DNA of 64,000 bases from Lachnospiraceae bacterium (GCA_024682075.1 JAIKZQ010000044.1:124001-188000); one strand, 5' to 3'; shown: positions 1-9,915, counted from the stretch's first letter. Notes: generated by a model from the letters alone, not told the origin. Program-made: numbers and translations.

Positions 1-388
1 TTGCGGGGCTCTGATGTTCAAAAGAAGGAGCCTCTCTGTGTATGGACCACTTTTCGGTATTTTCAAGCTGTCCTTTTCCGTCAAGGGTCTCGCCCAGAAC
101 ATTAAAAAGCCTTCCCAGTGTCAGTTCACCGACCGGAACGCTTATGGGGCTTCCGGTGGCGGTCACCTCCATATGCTTGGAAAGTCCCTCCGACGGCGAG
201 AGCATGATGCACCTTACCGTATTGCCGTCAAGGAGCTGTGCAACCTCCATCACCCTCTTTTCACCGTCGCAGACAACCGTCAGGGCGTCCTTGATGAAAG
301 GCTTTACCGTGGACGGGAATTCCACGTCAACGACAGGTCCCATCACCTGTACTATGATTCCTATTCCCTTATTGGTGATATTATTCAT
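1..388 (-). CDS. atpD: F-type ATP synthase subunit beta, N-terminal part (truncated by window start)
   Basis: Minus-strand translation MNNITNKGIGIIVQVMGPVVDVEF...LGRLFNVLGETLDGKGQL; start ATG at 388 overlaps the atpG stop (ATGAATAA). Confidence 0.95.
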   Translation of the reverse strand, partial: MNNITNKGIGIIVQVMGPVVDVEFPSTVKPFIKDALTVVCDGEKRVMEVAQLLDGNTVRCIMLSPSEGLSKHMEVTATGSPISVPVGELTLGRLFNVLGETLDGKGQLENTEKWSIHREAPSFEHQSPA

Positions 389-1295
389 GCTTTTCTTCCC
401 TCCGGCTCTTGGCTTTCTTCTGAGCCCTTGCACCGGATGCTACCTCTGTTATCTCCTGCGTGATCATCGACTGTCTCTCCCTGTTGTACTGGATCGATAA
501 TCTCTTGATCATCTCTGAACCGTTCCTGTCTGCCGCATCCATTGCCATCATACGGTCGTTCTGTTCGCTGCAGTAACTTTCAACGAGCACGCTGTATATA
601 TACCCCATGAGAAGGTCAGGGACGATTATGTCCATGACTTCCGACGCTGACGGCAGAAACTTCAGATCGTCCCTCACGTCATCAACGGATATCCTTCCGT
701 CCACTTCATCGGGAACAATGGGGAGCAGATGCATCACCCTCGCTTCACTTGTAAGCTGATCCTTCATTCCCGTATATACGATCGAGACATCATCGCATTT
801 GCCGGAATTGAATTCTTCAAGCATCTCGTCACAAATGACTCTCGCCCTGTGAAGAGTGGGATTCTGGGCAGTGTACTTGAACTGGCCTTCGAGATGGACT
901 TTCTTGCCCGCAAAATACTGTCTTCCCGCTTCTCCGACCACGAACAGTCTGACGCTTTCTTTTCCGGTAAGGAACTTTTCTTCCGTGAGCCTGACCACGT
1001 TATGGTTATACGCTCCCGCTAGTCCCTTGTCCGCAGTCACGACTATCACGGCATGTGTGCGGTCGGTTCCCTTCTTGTCCGGTCGTCTGTCGGTATACCT
1101 GTGTTTCAGATGATCGGAAGAATTCATGATGCCGAGCAGCATCTCCTGCATGGCTTCAAAGTACGGATTATTAAGCTCCGCATCCTTCTTGGCCTTACGC
1201 AGCTTGGTCGAGGAGATCATATACATGGCATTTGTGATTTTCATGGTATCCTTGACGCTTCGTATGCGTCCGGATATCTCTCTTAATCCGGCCAT
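381..1295 (-). CDS. atpG: F-type ATP synthase subunit gamma
   Basis: MAGLREISGRIRSVKDTMKITNAMYMISSTKLRKA...; position between alpha and beta. Confidence 0.96.
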   Translation of the reverse strand: MAGLREISGRIRSVKDTMKITNAMYMISSTKLRKAKKDAELNNPYFEAMQEMLLGIMNSSDHLKHRYTDRRPDKKGTDRTHAVIVVTADKGLAGAYNHNVVRLTEEKFLTGKESVRLFVVGEAGRQYFAGKKVHLEGQFKYTAQNPTLHRARVICDEMLEEFNSGKCDDVSIVYTGMKDQLTSEARVMHLLPIVPDEVDGRISVDDVRDDLKFLPSASEVMDIIVPDLLMGYIYSVLVESYCSEQNDRMMAMDAADRNGSEMIKRLSIQYNRERQSMITQEITEVASGARAQKKAKSRREEKHE

Positions 1296-1296
1296 A

Positions 1297-3072
1297 TCAT
1301 TCCCTGATGCTCATAAACTCCTGTAACATGTCCTGTGCCTTCTGGACGAGGAAGTATTTCTCATCGTCATTCAGCACGCCGAGCAGCTCAATGTCATGAA
1401 CTATCGTCTGCTCTTCTTCATGGACCTTTTTAAGATATTCATCCATGAATTCCCTTATCATCTCGACGGGGATGGTGTCCACAACACCGGAATTGACTGC
1501 GGTGAGCATCGTCACCTGATCCACCATCGATCTCGGATGACCTATGGGCTGCTTCAGCAGTTCCATGAGAAGTCTTCCGTGACGAAGCTGATTCTTCGTG
1601 GCTTCATCAAGATCCGATGAAAACTGGGTGAAGACCTCCATCTCCCTGTATTGTGCAAGATCTATCCTGATGGAACCCGCCGCTTTCTTCATTGCCTTGG
1701 TCTGTGCGGCTCCTCCTACTCGGGATACTGAGAGACCTACATTCACGGCAGGCCTGAATCCCAGGAAGAACAGGTCACTCTCGAGATATATCTGACCGTC
1801 GGTAATGGAAATCACGTTTGTCGGAATATAAGCGGAAACGTCTCCCGCCTGGGTCTCGATTATGGGCAGTGCGGTGATGGAACCGCCTCCCTTTTCATCA
1901 CTGAGTCTTGCGCTCCTTTCAAGAAGCCTTGAATGCAGATAGAACACGTCTCCGGGATATGCCTCTCTTCCGGGGCTTCTCTCAAGAAGCAGTGACAGTG
2001 CCCTGTACGCAACAGCATGCTTTGAAAGATCATCGTATACTATCAGGACATCTTCACCCTTATGCATGAAGAACTCCGCGATCGCAGTTCCCGAATACGG
2101 TGCGATGAACTGAAGGGGTGCGGGATCCGATGCGGTCGAGGATATGATGACCGTGTAATCCATTGCACCGTTTTTCTCAAGTGTGCTGACCAGCTGAGCG
2201 ATGGTTGATGCCTTCTGGCCTATTGCAACATAGACGCACTTGACGCCTTTATTCTTCTGATTGATGATCGTGTCCAGAGCGATCGAAGTCTTTCCGGTCT
2301 GGCGGTCACCTATTATCAGCTCACGCTGTCCTCTTCCGATGGGGAACATGGAATCGATGGAAAGGATTCCGGTTTCGAGAGGAGTGTTGACCGGCTGTCT
2401 GTCCGTTATCGAAGGAGCGGGACTTTCAATTGGCCTGTAGCCCTCGGATTCAAATTCTCCTTTTCCGTCAATGGGATCTCCCAGTGCATTCAGGACTCTT
2501 CCGAGAACTCCGTCACCTACCGGAACACCGGCTCTCATTCCCGTTCTGGCAACTTCGTCCCATACTCTTATCTCAGTGTCCCTGCCGAAAAGAATGACTC
2601 CGCAGTCATCCTTTCTGATGTCCTGGACCATTCCCTTCACGCCGCTCGCAAAGATGAGGATCTCTCCGTATTCGGCACGCTCGAGTCCCTTGACCCTTGC
2701 AATGCCGTCACCGGCGGAGACAACGTATCCGGATCTTCTGAAGCGTGCAGCAAGTCTGAACTCTTCGGTAGTGGTCCTGAGGATCGAGATCACGTCCTCG
2801 TCCGCACCGACTTTTCTCCTGATCTCCTGAAGCTTCTCATTGAACTGACCGAGTCTTCCTCTGGTACTCCAGTTATAGACTTCATTGCCGCACATGAGAA
2901 TAAAGCCTCCTCCGATGGATTCATCTTCCTCAACAGCAAAGCTTATATCCTCTGCGGACCTGTCATCATTAACATATTTTCCGAGAACAAAATTCCAGAT
3001 GCCCTGAAGCTGCTCGGTCGTGGGAGGCGTGACATAATACAGGGTAACCTGAAATCCCGGTTTCTTACTCAT
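1297..3072 (-). CDS. atpA: F-type ATP synthase subunit alpha with N-terminal delta/OSCP C-terminal-like domain
   Basis: Alpha core with GDRQTGKTS P-loop; residues ~1-85 read as delta C-terminal domain (ESIGGGFILMCGNEVYNWSTRGRLGQFNEKL); start is 14 bp after the atpF stop with GGGAG upstream. Confidence 0.96.
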   Translation of the reverse strand: MSKKPGFQVTLYYVTPPTTEQLQGIWNFVLGKYVNDDRSAEDISFAVEEDESIGGGFILMCGNEVYNWSTRGRLGQFNEKLQEIRRKVGADEDVISILRTTTEEFRLAARFRRSGYVVSAGDGIARVKGLERAEYGEILIFASGVKGMVQDIRKDDCGVILFGRDTEIRVWDEVARTGMRAGVPVGDGVLGRVLNALGDPIDGKGEFESEGYRPIESPAPSITDRQPVNTPLETGILSIDSMFPIGRGQRELIIGDRQTGKTSIALDTIINQKNKGVKCVYVAIGQKASTIAQLVSTLEKNGAMDYTVIISSTASDPAPLQFIAPYSGTAIAEFFMHKGEDVLIVYDDLSKHAVAYRALSLLLERSPGREAYPGDVFYLHSRLLERSARLSDEKGGGSITALPIIETQAGDVSAYIPTNVISITDGQIYLESDLFFLGFRPAVNVGLSVSRVGGAAQTKAMKKAAGSIRIDLAQYREMEVFTQFSSDLDEATKNQLRHGRLLMELLKQPIGHPRSMVDQVTMLTAVNSGVVDTIPVEMIREFMDEYLKKVHEEEQTIVHDIELLGVLNDDEKYFLVQKAQDMLQEFMSIRE

Positions 3073-3086
3073 ATCGCGATTCTCCC

Positions 3087-3563
3087 TTACTTAGCCTGTT
3101 CAAGGAATCTGTCATACAGTTCTTTGTTCATGTCCTCGCTCTGATCGGCGGTGACGATCCTCTCCGCAGCTTTAGCGACCAGATCGGTGATCTCCTGATT
3201 GGCTCTCTTAAGTCTGATCTTTCTCTCCTCTTCGGCCTCTTTCTTAGCCGAAGCGATGATCTTGTCGGATTCTTTTCTGGCCTGCTCCATCAGTCTCTCA
3301 TACTCACCGTTAGCCTGATTTCTGGCCTCGGCAAAGCGGCGCTCCTTCTCCTCCTCGATTTTCTCGATGGAATCGTCATACTGCTTCTTGGAAGCAAGCG
3401 CCTCTTCATTTGCCTTGTCCGCCTCGGCATATCTCGCCTCAACCTCTTCCCTGCGCTTGTCGAGGATCTTATGCACGGGCTTTATGAGAAAGATCTTCAC
3501 GACTGCAAACATGAGCAGAACGTTTATGATCGTAAACAGAAAATTAATATCAAATCTAAGCAT
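3087..3563 (-). CDS. atpF: F-type ATP synthase subunit b
   Basis: Single N-terminal TM followed by long charged helix; operon position. Confidence 0.93.
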   Translation of the reverse strand: MLRFDINFLFTIINVLLMFAVVKIFLIKPVHKILDKRREEVEARYAEADKANEEALASKKQYDDSIEKIEEEKERRFAEARNQANGEYERLMEQARKESDKIIASAKKEAEEERKIRLKRANQEITDLVAKAAERIVTADQSEDMNKELYDRFLEQAK

Positions 3564-3599
3564 TTCTCACCTCTGAAACTGATATCAGATTTATGATAC

Positions 3600-3815
3600 T
3601 CACGAAATGAACAGGATTATCATGACGCCGATGACGAAAGAATAAATTGCGGTTGCCTCCGCAAGAGCACCTCCGAGGATAAGAAGCTTCATGATCTTGC
3701 CGTCCGCCTCAGGCTGACGCGCACATGCATCACATGCCTTCGCTGTTGCAATTCCGAGGCTGACGCCCGCTCCTATACATCCGAGTGCCGCAATACTTGC
3801 TCCAAGTGCTACCAT
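3600..3815 (-). CDS. atpE: F-type ATP synthase subunit c
   Basis: 71-aa helical hairpin with ARQPEADGKI loop and GGALAEATAIY carboxylate helix. Confidence 0.96.
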   Translation of the reverse strand: MVALGASIAALGCIGAGVSLGIATAKACDACARQPEADGKIMKLLILGGALAEATAIYSFVIGVMIILFIS

Positions 3816-3862
3816 TTCAGATCCTCCTTTATCAGATCAAGATTATTAATGTATGCTGTCTG

Positions 3863-4564
3863 TTATTCTATAGCTTCTTTTATATACATTCCCGTCAGGA
3901 AAACGAACACATATGCCTGCAGGAAACCGTCAAAGATGTCAAAATACAGTGAGAACACCGCCGGAAGAACCGCAGGGACCACCGACTTGAGCAATTCCAT
4001 AATTATGAACGCTCCGACGACATTTCCGAATAGTCGCATGCACAGCGAAAGCGGCTTTATCCCGAGTTCCAGGATGTTTATCGGGGTGACGAGCTTTACC
4101 GGCTCAGTGAATCCCTTCAGCCATCCTCCGACCCTCTTCTTACGGATTGCTGCGGCCTGGACCAGAATGATGCTCATTATCGCAAGTGCCGCAGTGACGT
4201 TCAGATCTTTCGTCGGCGGCTTGAAGCCTATCAGTCCGATGCAGTCCGACAAAGCGATGAATATCAGGACCGAAAGCAGATACGGGACATACTCCCTTCC
4301 CTCTTCGCCAACCATTCCTCCGACCAGTTCCTCGCCTTTTTCAACCAGCCATTCGGCAAGAGCCTGTCTTCTGGAAATGTTGTTAACCTTCAGTCCGGTC
4401 GTCAGTATCAGGCTCAGCACCAGGACTATCCCGATGACTATCCACCCTACCACCACGGATTCGGCTATGTTTATCTGCATGCCGCCCACGGTGAACGAAA
4501 AGACATCCCTTATCTCAAGTTGTTCAAGTACCTCTTCAGCAATTCTTTCAGCAGTTTCCTTCAT
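3863..4564 (-). CDS. atpB: F-type ATP synthase subunit a
   Basis: KPLSLCMRLFGNVVGAFIIM essential Arg helix; start trimmed from 4588 to the Met preceded by GAGGTGA. Confidence 0.94.
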   Translation of the reverse strand: MKETAERIAEEVLEQLEIRDVFSFTVGGMQINIAESVVVGWIVIGIVLVLSLILTTGLKVNNISRRQALAEWLVEKGEELVGGMVGEEGREYVPYLLSVLIFIALSDCIGLIGFKPPTKDLNVTAALAIMSIILVQAAAIRKKRVGGWLKGFTEPVKLVTPINILELGIKPLSLCMRLFGNVVGAFIIMELLKSVVPAVLPAVFSLYFDIFDGFLQAYVFVFLTGMYIKEAIE

Positions 4565-4728
4565 TGATCGGTCACCTCTAAAAAACACCTTAAGAACATA
4601 CTATTACATTATACGCTTTTTTTAGGATTTAAGCACCTTTATAGATCATATTTATTGTAAAAAAATGCGTGATTGTTTAATATATTTACGGTTTGAAATA
4701 AAAAAGGAGTTTCCCCGGAAAGGATCTT

Positions 4729-5037
4729 ATGGAAAACAGGAATAAATGGACCCCGAAAAGAATATGTGCGATACTGGTGATCGTTTTTCTGGTGATGATA
4801 TATCTGGGCACGCTGATAGCTGCCATCGTGATGCCTGAAAGCGGAAGCAAGCTCTTCGCGATATGCCTGTTTGCATCGGTGGTAGTCCCGATAGTGGCTT
4901 ATATCTATATCTGGATCTACACGCAGATCACGGGCAAGCGCACGATCGCAAGCACCCCGGAAGTGCCCGGTGAAAAAGAAGCAAGGCAGGCCGCCGAAGC
5001 AGCTGAGGCCGTCTCTGAAGATCCGGCAGAAAAATAA
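4729..5037 (+). CDS. small membrane protein, unknown function
   Basis: 102-aa ORF with two predicted TM segments and acidic tail; preceded by AAGGA. Confidence 0.7.
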   Translation: MENRNKWTPKRICAILVIVFLVMIYLGTLIAAIVMPESGSKLFAICLFASVVVPIVAYIYIWIYTQITGKRTIASTPEVPGEKEARQAAEAAEAVSEDPAEK

Positions 5038-5085
5038 TTCCGGAGATCACGCTGACAGATCATTTATTATGATCCATCAGACATT

Positions 5086-5296
5086 CAGCCCCCTGCTTAA
5101 GTATATTTGCTTGCCAATGCATTTGCTTTTCGGCGCACAAGTCCCCCGCATGAACATAATCGCCCTAAGTAGGCTCGCGACGTTCGCGCTAAGCTGCGCG
5201 AACTGCTCGGACAATGCCTTCGGGAACCGATTATATGCGGGGGACTTTTAGCGCCTGCAAATGCGGGCTGCGCAAATATACTTAAGCAGGGGGCTG
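5086..5296. repeat. palindromic intergenic element, copy 1 (163-bp core 5110-5272 plus 24-bp perfect inverted arms 5086-5109/5273-5296)
   Basis: cagccccctgcttaagtatatttg ... caaatatacttaagcagggggctg arms; inner aagtcccccgcat/atgcgggggactt; core is the reverse complement of 19420-19582. Confidence 0.93.
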
Positions 5297-5329
5297 CAAT
5301 AAAGAGATCCTTGAATCAATAAACTGTCT

Positions 5330-5935
5330 TCAGATTTTCACGCCCATTTTCCGAAGTTCCTCCTCTGCGGCTTCTTTTGTCGTGAAAACGAATGCATTGA
5401 ATCCGCATTCTCTTGCTGCATTCACATTAGGTTCAAGGTCATCCATGAACACGCATTCTTCAGCGGCAAGACCGTACCTGTCAAGGAGCAGCTCATACAT
5501 CTCCCGGTCCGGTTTTACGACCTTTTCCATGAAACTCAGGATGCCGCCGTCACAATGATCGATGAAATCGAGTGCTTCCCTGCAGTCGTCATATATCCTC
5601 TCGGGATAATTGGACAGGAAATAAACCCTGTATCCCGCCGCTCTGATGCTCTCAATCCAGGGAATTGAATAGTCCCTCTTTGTCACGATGCCGGCAAAGT
5701 CATCATAGGCTTTATGGAGCTCGTCTTCTATCCCGGGGTCGTTTGAGACAAATCCGTTAAAGACCTCGTCGTAGGTCATCACTCCCCTGTCAAACTCATG
5801 CCAGTATCCGTTATTTACGGATGCTTTTCCTATACGCTCGACCATTTTCGCGTCAAATCCCTTATCTGCAAGAAATTCGGCCCATCTGAAGTCGGCAAGC
5901 ACGTTTCCTATATCAAATACAATATTTTTAATCAT
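5330..5935 (-). CDS. HAD superfamily hydrolase (HAD-IA type)
   Basis: FDIGNVLADF, FLSNYPERI, KPDREMYELLL, FMDDLEPNVNAA motifs; start chosen at MIKNIVFD after GGTGA. Confidence 0.9.
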   Translation of the reverse strand: MIKNIVFDIGNVLADFRWAEFLADKGFDAKMVERIGKASVNNGYWHEFDRGVMTYDEVFNGFVSNDPGIEDELHKAYDDFAGIVTKRDYSIPWIESIRAAGYRVYFLSNYPERIYDDCREALDFIDHCDGGILSFMEKVVKPDREMYELLLDRYGLAAEECVFMDDLEPNVNAARECGFNAFVFTTKEAAEEELRKMGVKI

Positions 5936-5972
5936 GAAGTCACCGTTTACATCTGTAATCATTCACACATTA

Positions 5973-6004
5973 AATGAGACCCGGGCTCATCGCTCAGGTC
6001 TCAT
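5973..6004 (-). terminator. probable rho-independent terminator after purA
   Basis: ATGAGACC...GGTCTCAT stem-loop just downstream of purA stop. Confidence 0.6.
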
Positions 6005-6009
6005 GTCTT

Positions 6010-7302
6010 TTACTTTGAAAGAGGTGAAGTACGATAAATGATGTCATCTCTTGAAGGTCCGTTGGAGATCATGGTGATGGGATAACCGATCTCTTTTTCG
6101 ATGAACTCTACATACTCCTTGCACTCTGCGGGAAGATCGTCATAATTCTTGATCCCCCTGATATCAGTCTTCCATCCCTTGAAAGTCTTGAGAACGGGCT
6201 TAGCCTTCTCGAGCTTGCAGGTGACGGGGAAGTCCTTGGTCTCCTTGCCGTCGATCTCATATGCGACACATACGGGGATCTCGTCAAGATACTTGAGGAT
6301 GTCGAGGACGGTGAAAGCAACCTCTGTGGTTCCCTGAAGTCTGCATCCGTACTTGGAAGCAACGCAGTCGAACCAGCCGACTCTTCTGGGACGTCCGGTT
6401 GTTGCGCCGAATTCTCCGCCGTCTCCGCCGTGATTTCTGAGCTGTTCTGCCTCTTCTCCGAAGATCTCGGATACGAATGCTCCGGCACCGACTGCTGAGG
6501 AATAAGCCTTACATACAGTCACGATCCTCTTTATCTCATAAGGAGGGATGCCCGCTCCGATAGCACCGTAAGAAGCAAGAGTCGAGGAAGAAGTGACCAT
6601 GGGATAGATTCCGTGATCGGGATCTTTCATCGTTCCGAGCTGGCCCTCGAGAAGGATCTTCTTTCCGGCCTTAAGTGCCTCGTCAAGGTAAAGCGAAACG
6701 TCGCACACATAAGGAGCGATCAGGTCTCTGTACTGCCTGAGAGTAGCAAGAGTCTCCTCAACGCTTATCTCTTCTTTCCTGTAAAGTTCTCTGAGAAGGA
6801 CATTCTTCTGTACCAGCACCCTGGGAACCTTCTCCTCAAGGAGCTCATCGTCAAAGAGTTCGCTCACCTGGAATCCGATCTTCGCATACTTATCCGAATA
6901 GAAAGGAGCAATGCCGGACTTGGTCGATCCGAATGATTTGCCTGCAAGTCTCTCCTCTTCATATTTATCAAAAAGAATATGATAAGGCATTACGATCTGT
7001 GCACGATCCGAAACTAGGATGTGGGGCTTGGGCACGCCCTTCTCAACCAGTCCGTTTATCTCATCGATGAGAAGAGGGATGTTGAGTGCCACGCCGTTTC
7101 CGATAATGGAGGTTGTATGTGAATAGAATACTCCCGAAGGAAGTGTGTGAAGAGCAAACTTGCCGTAGTTATTGACTATGGTATGTCCTGCATTTGCTCC
7201 GCCCTGAAATCTGATGACGATATCGGAGTCTGCGGCAAGCATGTCGGTCATCTTGCCCTTTCCTTCATCACCCCAGTTAGCACCAACGATAGCTGAGACC
7301 AT
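6010..7302 (-). CDS. purA: adenylosuccinate synthetase
   Basis: GANWGDEGKGKMTD, QGGANAGHTIV, GATTGRPRRVGWFD. Confidence 0.97.
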   Translation of the reverse strand: MVSAIVGANWGDEGKGKMTDMLAADSDIVIRFQGGANAGHTIVNNYGKFALHTLPSGVFYSHTTSIIGNGVALNIPLLIDEINGLVEKGVPKPHILVSDRAQIVMPYHILFDKYEEERLAGKSFGSTKSGIAPFYSDKYAKIGFQVSELFDDELLEEKVPRVLVQKNVLLRELYRKEEISVEETLATLRQYRDLIAPYVCDVSLYLDEALKAGKKILLEGQLGTMKDPDHGIYPMVTSSSTLASYGAIGAGIPPYEIKRIVTVCKAYSSAVGAGAFVSEIFGEEAEQLRNHGGDGGEFGATTGRPRRVGWFDCVASKYGCRLQGTTEVAFTVLDILKYLDEIPVCVAYEIDGKETKDFPVTCKLEKAKPVLKTFKGWKTDIRGIKNYDDLPAECKEYVEFIEKEIGYPITMISNGPSRDDIIYRTSPLSK

Positions 7303-7444
7303 TTAATTTCCGCCTTTCAAAACTGTTATAAACAATGCATCCGGGATCAGTCTCCTAATCCCGAATGATTATTTTATCTTAACACTTCATTTTAGTAAAG
7401 CATAAAAACGCCTATTGACACAATGTCAAGCAAAGAACCTGTCA

Positions 7445-8902
7445 TCAGACATTGATCTCTGCATTAAGGCCAAGGATATCCTTGTTGGCATCAAGGACAG
7501 GCCTTACCACATCCCTGAGATAAACCTCGACCTGTCTGGGAGCGCGTCCCACATAATTCTCAGGCTTAAGTGATGCCTTGAGATCATCGATGCTCATGTT
7601 GAAATCGGGATCTGCGGCGATCATCTCGAGAAGGTCATTGTCCTTTCCTTCCTCCTTGACATGTCTGCCCGCTTCCATGGAAAGAGTCCTGATCTTCTCA
7701 TGGAGTTCCTGACGGTTTCCGCCGTTCTTAACGGCATCCATCATAATATTCTCGGTTGCCATGAAAGGAATCTCAGCCATGAACTGCTTTTCGATGACCT
7801 TGGGATATACCTTCATGCCACCCTTTGCCGTGATGTTCATGCAAAGATCGAGAATTCCGTCCGTAGCAAGGAAGCCCTCGGGAACGGAAAGTCTCTTGTT
7901 GGCGGAGTCATCGAGAGTTCTCTCAAACCACTGAACACTTGAAGTGATCGCAGGATTAAGGGCATCCACCATTACATATCTGGCAAGAGATGCGATTCTC
8001 TCGCTTCTCATGGGATTTCTCTTGTAAGCCATTGCGGACGATCCTATCTGGCTCTTCTCAAAGGGCTCCTCCACCTGCTTGAGATGCTGAAGAAGTCTTA
8101 TGTCATTGCTCATCTTATGAGCGGAGGCTGCGATTCCTGCAAGAACATTAACGACTCTGGTATCGACTTTTCTGGAATAGGTCTGTCCGGAAACAGGATA
8201 CACATCGTCAAATCCCATCTTCTTCGCTATCATGGGATCGATCTTATCGATGGTCTCATCATCTCCGTTGAAGAGCTCCTTGAATGATGCCTGGGTTCCG
8301 GTTGTTCCCTTTGAACCGAGAAGCTTAAGGCTTCCAAGCACATAATCAAGATCCTCAAGGTCGATCATGAACTCGTTCATCCAGAGCGTAGCCCTCTTTC
8401 CAACGGTAGTAGGCTGTGCAGGCTGGAAATGAGTAAATGCAAGAGTGGGAAGATCCTTATATTCATCGGCAAAGTCAGCAAGATTCGCGATGACATTGAG
8501 GAGCTTCTTACGAACAAGGAGCAGAGCTTCCTTCATGAGGATGATGTCGGTATTGTCACCCACGTAGCAGCTTGTGGCTCCGAGATGAATGATGCCTGCA
8601 GCCTTCGGGCACTGCTGTCCGTAAGCAAAAACATGGCTCATGACATCGTGACGGACTACCTTCTCTCTCTCACGCGCGACATCGTAATTGATGTCCTCGG
8701 CATGCTCTTTAAGCTCATCTATCATTTCCTGAGTAATGACGGGCTTTCCGTTTTCGGAAAGTCCGAGTTCCATCTCGGTCTCCGCAAGTGCGATCCACAG
8801 CTTTCTCCAGGTACGGAACTTCTTGTCCTGTGAAAAGATGAACTGCATTTCCTTGCTCGCATAACGCTCGGAGAGAGGGCTTGAATAACGATCAGTAGCC
8901 AT
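7445..8902 (-). CDS. purB: adenylosuccinate lyase
   Basis: HLGATSCYVGDNTD, FTHFQPAQPTTVGKRA, GSSAMAYKRNPMRSERI signature. Confidence 0.97.
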   Translation of the reverse strand: MATDRYSSPLSERYASKEMQFIFSQDKKFRTWRKLWIALAETEMELGLSENGKPVITQEMIDELKEHAEDINYDVAREREKVVRHDVMSHVFAYGQQCPKAAGIIHLGATSCYVGDNTDIILMKEALLLVRKKLLNVIANLADFADEYKDLPTLAFTHFQPAQPTTVGKRATLWMNEFMIDLEDLDYVLGSLKLLGSKGTTGTQASFKELFNGDDETIDKIDPMIAKKMGFDDVYPVSGQTYSRKVDTRVVNVLAGIAASAHKMSNDIRLLQHLKQVEEPFEKSQIGSSAMAYKRNPMRSERIASLARYVMVDALNPAITSSVQWFERTLDDSANKRLSVPEGFLATDGILDLCMNITAKGGMKVYPKVIEKQFMAEIPFMATENIMMDAVKNGGNRQELHEKIRTLSMEAGRHVKEEGKDNDLLEMIAADPDFNMSIDDLKASLKPENYVGRAPRQVEVYLRDVVRPVLDANKDILGLNAEINV

Positions 8903-8951
8903 AACACAACCTTTCTGTCAAATCGACAATAGTACTAAACAAAACGGTATA

Positions 8952-9827
8952 TCAAAGTTCCCTTCCGGTAAGAAGTCTGTAACCCTCAAGATACTTCTCG
9001 ATGGTCTTGTCAACGATATCCTGGGGAAGTGTCCAGTCATGCTCTCCGTCATGAGCCTTCAGCCAGTCACGGGCAAACTGCTTGTCAAATGAAGGCTGGC
9101 TCTTTCCTGCCTCGTATCCTTCAAGAGGCCAGAATCTGGAGCTGTCGGGAGTGAGCATCTCATCAGCAAGAACGATGTTGCCGTCCTCATCAAGACCGAA
9201 CTCGAACTTGGTGTCGGCGATGATGATGCCTCTGGTCAGTGCATAATCTGCACATTTCTTATAAAGAGTGATGGTAAGTTCCTTAAGCTTTGATGCATAC
9301 TCCTCGCCCTTGCCGGGATAGTACTTCTCAAGATGGGCGATGGACTGTTCATATGAGATGTTCTCATCGTGATCGCCGATCTCAGCCTTGGTTGAGGGGG
9401 TGTAAATGGGCTCAGGAAGCTTCTCTGACTCCTTGAGTCCCTCGGGAAGGGTTATGCCGCATACGGTTCCGTTCTTCTGATATGAAGCCCAGCCGCTTCC
9501 GGTGATATATCCCCTGACAATGCACTCAAGAGGAAGCATCTCAAGCTTTCTGCACATCATGGAATTGCCGACGAACTGAGGCTGTCTGAAATACTCAGGC
9601 ATCTCATTATTATCGGTAGTGATCATATGGTTGGGAACGATGTCTTTGGTATAGTCAAACCAGAACTTTGAGATCTGGGTCAGCACCGTACCCTTCCTGG
9701 TCACGATATTGTGAAGGATCACGTCAAAGCAGCTGATCCTGTCTGTTGCGACCATGATAAGAGAATCTCCGTTGTCATAAATCTCCCTTACTTTTCCCTC
9801 TTTTACCGGCTTAAGTTCTTCCATCAT
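8952..9827 (-). CDS. purC: phosphoribosylaminoimidazole-succinocarboxamide synthase
   Basis: EGKVREIYDNGDSLIMVATDRISCFD, VRGYITGSGW, DTKFEFG, DEMLTPDSSRFW. Confidence 0.97.
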   Translation of the reverse strand: MMEELKPVKEGKVREIYDNGDSLIMVATDRISCFDVILHNIVTRKGTVLTQISKFWFDYTKDIVPNHMITTDNNEMPEYFRQPQFVGNSMMCRKLEMLPLECIVRGYITGSGWASYQKNGTVCGITLPEGLKESEKLPEPIYTPSTKAEIGDHDENISYEQSIAHLEKYYPGKGEEYASKLKELTITLYKKCADYALTRGIIIADTKFEFGLDEDGNIVLADEMLTPDSSRFWPLEGYEAGKSQPSFDKQFARDWLKAHDGEHDWTLPQDIVDKTIEKYLEGYRLLTGREL

Positions 9828-9915
9828 CTTCTCCTCTTAAATAATTGTTTAAAGTCTATAAAAGACCAAAATAATATACACTTTTATGTGCTTTCATGCA
9901 AATGAATAAAAAAGA

